Below, in pieces: positions 43,184 to 52,200 of a stretch of 64,000 bases of DNA. The notes under the pieces are model-generated. The model was not told the DNA's origin, searched no databases, and saw nothing but the letters and a program-made list of their open reading frames with translations. The DNA comes from Nocardia asteroides (GTDB lineage: Bacteria > Actinomycetota > Actinomycetes > Mycobacteriales > Mycobacteriaceae): the NCBI GenBank assembly GCA_019930625.1, contig CP082844.1:806001-870000 (forward strand), given 5' to 3'. The position numbers and the translations under genes are program-made. How positions within the stretch are numbered: position 1 is the first letter of the stretch; each line of letters opens with the position of its first letter.

Positions 43184-44854
43184 TCAACGCTTTTCGCTGT
43201 TCGACCACGACGCTCCCACCGGACCGTGCCGGTCCCGGAACCGGCGCTCGAACTCGGCGATGTATACCGATGGCGCCACCGAGGACGAAGACCGTTCCAG
43301 CACACCGTCGTCCGCGACGTAGTAGATCGCCCGGCCGATCGCGATCTCGCCCGGTTGGACCGGGACGTACACCATCCAGCCGACGCTGATCCGATCGGCG
43401 CGCAAGTCCTCCAGCGCATAGTTCGCGGTGTCGGCGCCGCTGCTCCGGATGAATCGCTCGACCCGGGCCATCGCATCCTCCCGCGCCATCGGCCCCGGTG
43501 CTGTCATGGTCACCCCGGCCATGGTGAGCTGGAAGAAAGCGGCGTCGACGTCGAACTCGCCGTCGTCACCGAACACCTCCGCGAGGATGTCCCGTGTGAC
43601 GACACCCGCCTCGGCCGCGGACACGAGGCCGGCGACGGCGACGCGCTGCTCGGCGGTCGAGTCGTCGCCGAGCAGGCCGCTCACGATGTCCACAACCGTG
43701 TCCGAGGTCCACACGCCCGGTACCGCTTCCACGAACCGGTCCGGCCCCGGTGACTCGCCGCGGTGCCAGCGGCCCTTCTCCCACCAGTAGCAGAACGACA
43801 GCAAGCCGCCGGCGGCGCGGTGGTTCACCACCTGACTCGCCACCCACTCCGGCGCGCCCGCGTACAGGTCGGGCAACCGGACACCGCCGTTGTACGCCGC
43901 CGCCAGTTCCGGCGCGTTCCACACTCCGCCCGAGAGGACGGCCCGCCCACCGGGCAGCGCGTACAGCGAACAGCCGCTGCGCTTGCTGCCCTCGAACCAG
44001 CTCAGAGACGGCAGCAGACGTGGGCCCCACTGCGACCCGGCCGCCACGAACGCCGCGGCGAGCACCGCCCACCGGGCGGCCATCAACGGGAACGCGGGCA
44101 GGTCGTCCTCGCACGGCACGGCGCGCACACCCGCCTCCCGGTCCGCCCGCGCCTGCGCCGCGGCGATCTGCGGAGGCCGCAACTGACGGTCGTCGTGACC
44201 TAGGTAGGCACCGAGCCACACGGGCAGCGAATTCCGGGGATACGCCACCAGATCCGCGAGGTAGACCTCGGGCGGGAACAGCTGATCATCCGGGAACGGC
44301 TCGTCGCCGTAGTCGTAGTCGACTTCCATCCGGCCCGTACCGGTCAGCGTGAACAGCAAACGCCACCAAGGCCCGTCGCCCATCCCGGCCGACAACTGCC
44401 GGTGCTCCCGGACCAGCGCCATGATCTCCGGCTCGGGGGTCACCCGTACGACGCGTTCCTGATCGGCGGAGTAGACGGCCAACGCCACCTCGGCGGCCAC
44501 CGTCAGCGCGAACACCGCATCCACCCGCTGCCAGCCCGGCGGACCGCCCGCCCCCAGCTCGCGAGCGAGTTGATGCATGAGCGCCTCGGCTCGCTCGGCG
44601 GCATCCGCCACGGGCGGGGCTTCGGAGAGAGTGAAGCCCACATCGGGCTCTTCCCCCGACTCGGCGTCTTCCCCCGACTCGGCGTCTTCCGCCGACGGGT
44701 CGGCCGGACCGGTGGCTACCACTTCGGCCGACCGCTTCTCGCCTGCGGGCGGTGTCGCGGAAGTTGTCGCGGAAGTATCGGCGGGATCGTCGTGGTCCGG
44801 AGCCGACGCGGCGCGGGGCTCGTCACCGGATGCCTCGCCGCCTGATCTGGTCAC
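43184..44854 (-). CDS. Acidic 556-residue protein, putative immunity or effector partner
   Basis: The first about 90 residues are disordered and acidic (SAEDAESGEDAESGEE). The rest looks globular, with VDYDYGDEPFPDDQLFPPEV and LADLVAYPRNSLPVWLGAYL at about 170-215, an Asp/Pro-rich pattern I associate with polymorphic-toxin immunity families such as DUF600-like proteins. A second half (about 290-520) with SLYALPGGRAVLSGGVWN may be an added domain. It is the last gene of the giant-toxin unit, 126 bases after the TY-Chap gene, so a protective role is inferred. No enzymatic motif is visible. The GTG at 44854 has only a weak site. Confidence 0.5.
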   Translation of the reverse strand: MTRSGGEASGDEPRAASAPDHDDPADTSATTSATPPAGEKRSAEVVATGPADPSAEDAESGEDAESGEEPDVGFTLSEAPPVADAAERAEALMHQLARELGAGGPPGWQRVDAVFALTVAAEVALAVYSADQERVVRVTPEPEIMALVREHRQLSAGMGDGPWWRLLFTLTGTGRMEVDYDYGDEPFPDDQLFPPEVYLADLVAYPRNSLPVWLGAYLGHDDRQLRPPQIAAAQARADREAGVRAVPCEDDLPAFPLMAARWAVLAAAFVAAGSQWGPRLLPSLSWFEGSKRSGCSLYALPGGRAVLSGGVWNAPELAAAYNGGVRLPDLYAGAPEWVASQVVNHRAAGGLLSFCYWWEKGRWHRGESPGPDRFVEAVPGVWTSDTVVDIVSGLLGDDSTAEQRVAVAGLVSAAEAGVVTRDILAEVFGDDGEFDVDAAFFQLTMAGVTMTAPGPMAREDAMARVERFIRSSGADTANYALEDLRADRISVGWMVYVPVQPGEIAIGRAIYYVADDGVLERSSSSVAPSVYIAEFERRFRDRHGPVGASWSNSEKR

Positions 44855-44980
44855 GTCGCGGAAATCCCCTCATCTACCGCATCGGAGCAGGCGCGCACGC
44901 CACGATGCCTGAGCTGTGTTCGTCGTTCATCCTGGTTCGTCGTTCATCCTGGCACAGCGCCGGTTCGCGCGCGGCGCGCG

Positions 44981-45424
44981 TCAGGGCTCCTGCCGCAGGC
45001 CCAACAGCGGCAGGTCCAGCTTGCGATTTTCCAAGCGTTCATTCCATGCGGTGTAGGCCAGGGCGCTGGGCGCTCGGATACCGAACCCGTCGCGCAACCC
45101 GGTGACGACCATCTCGGCCAGCCGCCGGTAATCGGCCGAGGAACTCGGCCAGGGCAGCTCGGCCCACCAGTTGCTGTGGCCGGCATCGCGTGCCCGCCAA
45201 CCCGAATCGGCGATCAGCGCGCGTCCCGTGGCACCGGCGCGCAAGGCGGGGTCGAGCCATTCGTCATCGACCAACTCGGCCGAGAGCGCGTCGTCGAGCT
45301 GTAGGAATTGGGCGTATCGCCGCCGCGCCCCAGTCTCTGTTTCAACCAGCTTGACGATGGAACCCGCGCGCAGGGAGGCGAGTTCCGCGGCCAGGCCTGC
45401 GGCAAGGTCTCCCCACCCGCTCAA
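44981..45424 (-). CDS. TY-Chap-like small protein
   Basis: This 147-residue protein (LSGWGDLAAGLAAEL..., NWWAELPWPSSSADYRRLAEM, LPLLGLRQEP end) resembles proteins of Nocardia toxin loci carrying a TY-Chap type domain, from memory of their WWxELPWP and VTGLRDGFGI blocks. They are thought to be chaperones or immunity factors. The start is the TTG at 45424, whose last bases overlap the TGA of the DUF6301 gene as TTGA; GGCAGG lies before it. No ATG or GTG fits this frame near the stop. Confidence 0.6.
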   Translation of the reverse strand: MSGWGDLAAGLAAELASLRAGSIVKLVETETGARRRYAQFLQLDDALSAELVDDEWLDPALRAGATGRALIADSGWRARDAGHSNWWAELPWPSSSADYRRLAEMVVTGLRDGFGIRAPSALAYTAWNERLENRKLDLPLLGLRQEP

Positions 45425-45912
45425 CTCTGTTCCTGCCCCTCCAACTCGACTGCCTGATCGTGCAGCTTCAGCCAATAGTTGGCCACCAGGGACAGCTGGA
45501 CCGATCGTCCCAGATCCTCCAGCACCAAAGTCGCTTCCGGACCCGCCCACCGGACCTCGGCGGTGGGGCCGGGGATCCGAGCGGTCGGTTCACCGAGAGC
45601 GCCGGTCAAGGCCGCGACCATCGCCACGAATGCGTCCCTCGAACGGGCCTGCCCCTCCGCGTCGTTCGGGGCGAAATCGGTGACGCGCAACTTGATGTCG
45701 GCGATCGAGCCCGAACGCCCATGAATCTTGCCGCTGGCCATCCCGAATCCGGCGTCCAGCATCGCCCGGTCCGGATGGACGGTCAGCACTTTCCAGCCGA
45801 AAGACCCCGCCAGGCGCGGTATCGCGTCCATCGGCTGGGAGGCGTCCAGCGCCCGCAGGCCGACGGCCAGGTCGACGATTTCACTGTCTGTCAACGCGCG
45901 CCATTCGGTCAT
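45421..45912 (-). CDS. DUF6301-type protein, probable immunity factor
   Basis: This 163-residue protein starts MTEWRALTDSEIVDLAVGLR and has VLTVHPDRAMLDAGFGMASG, RVTDFAPNDAEGQARSRDAF and RWAGPEATLVLEDLGRSV. It matches DUF6301 as I recall it, a family that is repeatedly found beside ESX-type toxins in Nocardia. AAGGTGG precedes the ATG. It is coupled to the TY-Chap-like gene by TTGA. Function as an immunity protein is by context only. Confidence 0.65.
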   Translation of the reverse strand: MTEWRALTDSEIVDLAVGLRALDASQPMDAIPRLAGSFGWKVLTVHPDRAMLDAGFGMASGKIHGRSGSIADIKLRVTDFAPNDAEGQARSRDAFVAMVAALTGALGEPTARIPGPTAEVRWAGPEATLVLEDLGRSVQLSLVANYWLKLHDQAVELEGQEQS

Positions 45913-45952
45913 GGGCCCACCTTAGGTCGTGACATCGGTGACCACCGGCCGA

Positions 45953-46240
45953 TCACCGCGCCTGCCGACGCCGGTTGAGCTCCTCGATCTTGCGGGCCAG
46001 CGCCTCCTTGCGCTCGCGGGCATTCGAGCCGTCGAGCTGGCCGGCGAAGGCCGCGCGCGCCGTGTCGACCAGCGCGTCCGGCACGTCGGGATACGCGCGG
46101 GCGATCGCCCACAGCGCGTCCTCGGTCTTCATGTCGAGACCGGTCTCCGTGCGGATGCCACCGCCGGTCAGTACGGAGCGGAGCATTTCGTCGAAATTCT
46201 CCCGCAGTTCGTCATCGGTCGGATGGTCGATACGCATCAT
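45953..46240 (-). CDS. Small hypothetical protein of the toxin unit
   Basis: This 95-residue helical protein (DELRENFDEMLRSVLTG, LDMKTEDALWAIARAYPD, basic end IEELNRRRQAR) is not recognised. Two adjacent ATGs (46240 and 46237) follow GAGGAGGA; the second is better spaced. It lies 45 bases after the giant gene and 40 bases before DUF6301, so it is probably an accessory of the same secretion and immunity unit. Confidence 0.7.
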   Translation of the reverse strand: MMRIDHPTDDELRENFDEMLRSVLTGGGIRTETGLDMKTEDALWAIARAYPDVPDALVDTARAAFAGQLDGSNARERKEALARKIEELNRRRQAR

Positions 46241-46285
46241 TCCTCCTCACGTCGATGGTTACGTTTCCGCATCGTCGGCTTCCGG

Positions 46286-49200
46286 TCATCCGGCGAAGAG
46301 CTCGGTGCGTCGCAAGGGGTCGGCCACCACGGCTCGGACCAGCGCGCCGATGTCCATCTCTTCCGGCACCGAGCGATAGGTCAGCTCGCAGAAGACGACA
46401 CCACCGACGACCACCGCGAAGCGGGTGGTCCGCCACCCGACGGTGCCCCATTCGACCTCGACGGGCCCGTCGAGGTCGACAGTGCGATCACCGACGCGCA
46501 GCGCGAGCTTGCCGCCGTGCCGATAGAACACCACCGAGACCCCGCCGAGTTCACCGTAGACGCCGCTGTGCCCGCTCGCCTCGGACGGGTTGGCACGCAA
46601 CGCGCCGGTCGTCGGGTCGAACTCGGCGAGCACACCGAAGCCCGCGAACGGGCGGACGAAGAGAGCCCGTGCCGAATCCTGGCTGTGCCCGTTTCCGTGC
46701 GGCCCGCGGCCGTTGGTCCGTCGGCTACCGCCCGCTGGTGTCGGCGGCATGCCGGGCGGGATCGGGGGCACCGGCATATCCGGTGGCATCGGCGGGACCG
46801 TGCCGTCGGGATGATACGGGCCGTTCGAGTGACCGGGCCAACCCGGGAGCGACGGCGGATACGGCGGTGCGGATGGTCCTGGATAGGGCGGAACGGATGG
46901 CTCCGGAGCCGGCATCGACGGGTACGAGGGCGGTGCCGACGGGTACGAGGGCGGTGACTCTGGCGGCACCGACGGGTACGGCGGTAGAGGTCCTGGCGGC
47001 ACCGGTGGGTACGGCGAGGTCGGCTGGCCAGGTGTAGGCGGGCCGGGAGGTGCCGGTGGGACCGGAGGCGTCGGTGGGACCGGAGGCGTCGGCGGCTCCG
47101 GCGGTGTCGGCGGCTCCGGTGGCGTCGGCGGCTCCGGCGGAACCGGCGGAACCGGCGGGACGGGAGGTGTCGGCGGGACCGGCGGTACCGGCGACGTCGG
47201 CGAAACCGGCGGCTGCGGCGGGACCGGCGACGTCGGCGAAACCGGCGGCTGCGGTGGCGGAACCGGCGGCTGCGGTGGCGGAACCGGCGGGGTCGGCGGA
47301 ACCGGCGGCTGAGAAGGCACCTGTGGTGTCGGCGGCTGCGGTGGCACTGGCGGCGTCGGCGGCTGGGGCGGCCTCGGAGGTTGCGGCGGCTGCGGCATCG
47401 GGACAGGCCACGGCTCCACCTCGTTGTGGAAGGGGCCCGGCATCTCGAACTCGTAGTCCTTCGGCGGATGCGGAATGTGTGAGCGCAGTGCCCAATTCGG
47501 CGGCATCCAGTGGGGGCGCGCCGTAGCCGGACCCGATGAATCCTCGGGCGGCTCCGAATCACCGTCTCGGCTCGACCGAGCCCTACCCTCCGGCGAGTGC
47601 TGGTCACCGTCACGGCTCGCGCGAACCCCACCCTCGGGCGGGTCCTGGTCGCCCTCGCTCTCCGGACGCGGCATCTCTACATCCGGTTCCCCGCCATCTC
47701 GGCGCGCCCGCGAGCCCGCCTGCCCTTCCTGTGCCGAACGTTGCACAGACCTTGTCCGATCAGCCTCGCGCACCGCGTCTTCAGCCCGCGCGAGCTCGTC
47801 CTCGGCATCGAAAACCTGACGCGCGGCACGCTCCAACTCCGCAATCCGCCGCTGCCACGGCCGCTGCTCATCCACCCGCATCGTGCGCCCACGCAAACCG
47901 GCCAGCGCGTCATCCAACGCATCCCGCGCCAAATCCTCGTCATTCACCGGCACACCGCGCCGAGCCGCAGCCAAGTCAGCTTGCGCTTCGGTCAACGCTC
48001 GCGCCGCCGCGTCCCGTTGGGCGATCGAGCGTCCCAGCTCGGCATCGGCTTCGGCATACGCCGACTCCCCGACCTCACCACCCGCTCCACGCGAAACCGC
48101 TGTGCCGCTCCGATCGTTCGAAAGTAGCCCCGTTGCGTGATCAGCCCGACGCACCGCGTCTTCAGCCCGGGCGAGTTCGTCCTCGGCATCGAAGACCCGC
48201 CGTGCCGCACGCTCCAGCTCCGCAACCCGCTGCTGCCACGGCCCTTGTTCATCGACCCGCATCGTGCGCCCACGCAAACCGGCCAGCGCGTCATCCAACG
48301 CATCCCGCGCCAAATCCTCGTCGTCGACCGGCAAACCCCGCCGAGCCGCAACCAAGTCAGTTTGGGCATCGGTCAACGCTCGCGCCGCGGCATCCCGCTG
48401 GGCGGACAGGCGCTCCTGTTCGGCATCGGCGCGGGGCGACTCCTCGGCATCCGCCGGGCTCGAAATAGGTTCTCCGCCTGTGGCGTCCGAGGCGTGCCGG
48501 GCCGACTCGGCGGATCGAGCGTGGCGCACGGCGTCTTCGGCCCGGACGAGTTCGTCCTCGGCATCGAAGACCCGCCGCGCGGCACGCTCCAGCTCCGCAA
48601 CCCGCTCCTGCCATTGCTGCTGCTCGTCGACCCGCATCGTGCGCCCGCGTAAATCGTCGAGCGCGTCATCAAACGCATCCCGCGTCAAATCCGCATCGTT
48701 CACCACCAGACCACGCCGAGCCTCCGCGAGATTCGCCTGCGCATCAGCCAACTCCCGCGCTGCCGAACCCCGTTGCCTGGACAGGCGATCGACGTCTCTT
48801 CCTGCACGCGCCGATTCCTCGGTACCGCGAACCGCTGTCGGCGACGCCGGGTCCCCGACGCGCGTACCCGCGCCGGGGTGCCCGGCCGTAAGTGGCCGCG
48901 ACGGCGCGGGTGGTGCGTCGAGATCGACCGGGTCGGGAGTGGATGATCCGGCGAGTTCGCGTTCGAGTCCGGCGAGCCGGTCCATGGCGCGGCGGTGGAT
49001 CTCGTCCAGCTCGGCTATCAGGCGCTCGTGCAAATCGTCCAGCGCCTGCGCCTCGGAAGAGGGGTGGGCCGCATCGTCCGTTCCGGCGGCGAGCTGGTCG
49101 AGCCGGGAGACGGCGGCGTCGAAGCGCTGATCGAGATCCGCCGCGACCCCGTCGAGCTGGGCGAGCGTGTCGCGGAGCAGCTCGTCGAACTGTCGGTCGG

Positions 49201-52200
49201 TGCGGCGGGCCGCTTCATCGAACTGCGTGCGGATGCGCTCGAGCGCCGCCTCGGCCCGGTCATCCGGCTCCGCGCCGAGGCGAGCCGCGGGTGATCCGAG
49301 CGGCGGCGCTGAGCCTTCGGACGCGGCCTGGTCCGGGCGCAGCCGCGCGGACAGCTCGTCGAACCGTTCGGTGACCTCGGCTTCGATGTCGGCGAGACGG
49401 TCCAGAGCGCGCTGCTGCATCCGGTCCAGGTCGGAACTCGCCCGGCGCAGCAGATCATCGAGCTGCTGGTCGATGCGACGGTGTAGCGCGTCGAGCTCGG
49501 CGAGTACCCGGTGGGCATCGTCTCGCGCGGAAGACGACGGCGGGAACCCGGGCTCGTCCGGACGCGCGATGCCAGGCGGCAGCTCCGGCAGACGCTCGCG
49601 GCCCCCGGACTCCTCCGGCACGGCCTGCTCGCCGTCGCCGGAGTCGTCGGGCTCGTCCTGACGCCGCGCGGCTGGCGGGTCCTCCGGTGGTTTCCGCGCG
49701 CCGCCGTCTGCACTCGGCTGCGGCGCCGAGGACTCGGCCTCCTCCCGCGGACGCGACGGCTCCTCCCGCGGGCGGCCGCCGCCACCTCCGGGACCTTCCA
49801 CGGGGCCACCGGTCGGCCCCTGCGGCCGCGGCGCGCCCAGCGCACCCGGCGCGGGCGGCAGGTAACCCGGGTTCGGCTGAAGAGGAGCCGGAGCGTACGG
49901 GATGCCCGCGCGCCATCCGGTCAGCGGCGGGCGGTCGGCGTCCCAGTGGAACCCGAGCGCGATCGCGTGGGCATTGGCTTGCTGCCAGGTCGCCCCGGGA
50001 TTGTCGGCGAGGAAACGCGCCTCGGCCAGCATGTCGTTGAGCAGCACGAAGTCCTGGGGCAGCGGAGCCCCGTCGATCAGGCGGTTCCACGCCTCGGCGA
50101 CATCGGCGAGGCGATCCATCCTCGTGCGCACATACCGGCCGTGCGGGTCGGCGTGGTCGCGAACCCGGTGCTCGTCGGCCATCAGGTGGTTCTTGATCCG
50201 CGCCAGTTCCTCGCGCGTGAACGTCGGCACGTCGTCGCGCATGTGCTCGGCGAGCGCGGCCGCGAGCTGTTGGGGATCGCTACCGCCGGCGAGCAGTTCG
50301 CGGATGTCCTCGATCGTGTCGCGGACGGCCTCGGGATCCTCGGCGGCGAACCGGTCCGCGACTTCGCCCGCCACTCGGTCGATCTCGTCTTGGATGCGCG
50401 ACAGCTGGGCGTTCACGTCGCCGAGCGGGTCGATGCCCGGCTGCCGCAGGACCAGCTGCCGCGCGACGATGTCGACCACCTCGCGTGCCCGCGTTTCCTG
50501 CTCGGCGCGCCGATGTCTGTCGATGCCATCTGCGATCCCGTCGAGGTCGCTGTCGTCGGCGAGGAACCGCTGGTATTCCGCGTCCGCCCAGTCCTGTACC
50601 CGCTGCCAGGCCGCGATGTCGCGGTCCCACTCGCGCTGCAAGCCCGCCGGGATGTCGACCCGGTCACCCGGCGGCACATGGTCGGCCGCGATCCACGGCC
50701 GGTGCATCGGCTGAATGTTGCGCCGCGGCGGGGCGAACCACGCGTAGTCGCGGAACACCGTGCCGAACGGCGGCAGGTGCTGTAGCCACGGCCGCGCCCG
50801 CACCCACTCGCCGATCTCCGGATGACGCTGGATCCACGCCTTCACCGCCGGATGCTTCGGCACCTGGGCCGCCATCAACAGCAGGCGCACCACGTTGTAC
50901 GAATCCGCGCCCCAGTGCTGGCCGAACAGGTCGTTCGGGTCGACGCCCGAGGTGTCGTACTGTGACGGCGCCTGCGGCATGTGCACCGGCAGAGTGCTTT
51001 CCGGGACTTTGCCCGCCGGGACGTCGTCGGTCGGCAGCGTGATGTCGTTGACGACATCTTCCATCGCCCACCCGCTGACACCGTCCGGCGGATCCTTCGG
51101 CGTGAACTTCTTGGGCAGCTCGGACCGCTCGCGCCCGAACTCCCAGTCCGGACGGGTCGGATCGACGTGGTGCCACACGCCGTCGGCGTCGCGCCAGGAG
51201 GTGATGTCCAGGCGGCGGCCACCGACCCAACCGGTGCTCAACCGTTCGATCTCGGGCGGGTCCATCTCCTCCGCCCGCACGTTGTCCTCGCGGTCGGCGA
51301 GCACCCGCCGGTATTCGACCGTGGTCTCCGGCCGCACGATCGCCTGCGCCACATCAGAGCTGCGGCGCAGGGCGGCGGCCAGGGCGGCGTCGTGGTCGGC
51401 GCGCGGCGCGTCCGGGTCGGGCCGGGGACCGAACACGATGACGCGAGGTCGCTCACCGTCGACGATGCCGACTCGATCCGTCACCATCCGGCCGCCGCTG
51501 CGCTCGACGAGGTCGCGGTACGCGCCCGCCACCCTGGCCATGTCGTCCTGGATGCGGCCGATCGCGTTGTGCGCGGTGTTCACCTCCCGCGCGACGGCGT
51601 CGAGTGCGGCGATGTCCCGGCGGCGGGCGGCGGCATCCTCGCCGGACAGCGTTCCGTCGGCGACCCCGTCCCGCACCGCCGCGCGCAGGTCGGCCACGGT
51701 CCGGTCCAGCCGGTCCGGCTCACCGGCCGTTTGGTCGACCCGTCCCTGCTCGTCCAGCAGGCCGAGACGGGCGGCGAGGTCGTCGCGCTCGTGCCTGCGC
51801 GGCTTGATCTCGCGCAGCGCGTCGGCCCTGGCCTGCGCCAGTTCTTCCAGCGCGTCGATCACGTCCTGCGGGCGAGACCGTTCCGTTCCGACGCCGGCCT
51901 GGCGCAGATCGGCGATCTGCTGGTCTACCTGCTCGATCTGCTCGTCGAGCTGGTTGACCCGCTCGGCGGCGGCCGCGAGCTTCCCGATCACCTGCCTGCG
52001 GTGCTCGGCCTCCAGCGGCGGCGCCGCGACCCGGTCGGTGTGCGGCGCGTCGTCGAGGCCGCCCAGGTCGTCGATGGTCCGGACGTTGGCCGCCTCGTAC
52101 AGCTGGAGGATCGTGGTTTCCAGTTGATCACCGCGCAGCGCCGAGTCCTCCAAGCGGACGTTTTCGCCCCAGCGGTCGCAGCGCGCGGCCCTGTCGTCGC

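Noticed and set aside
46286-46700. TNT-type NAD glycohydrolase toxin at the end of the CpnT-like giant
   Set aside because: No TNT motifs are present; the last 130 residues are a beta-rich domain without catalytic residues.
46721-47419. CRISPR-like repeat array
   Set aside because: The repetition follows Pro codons in frame, without regular spacers; it is coding.
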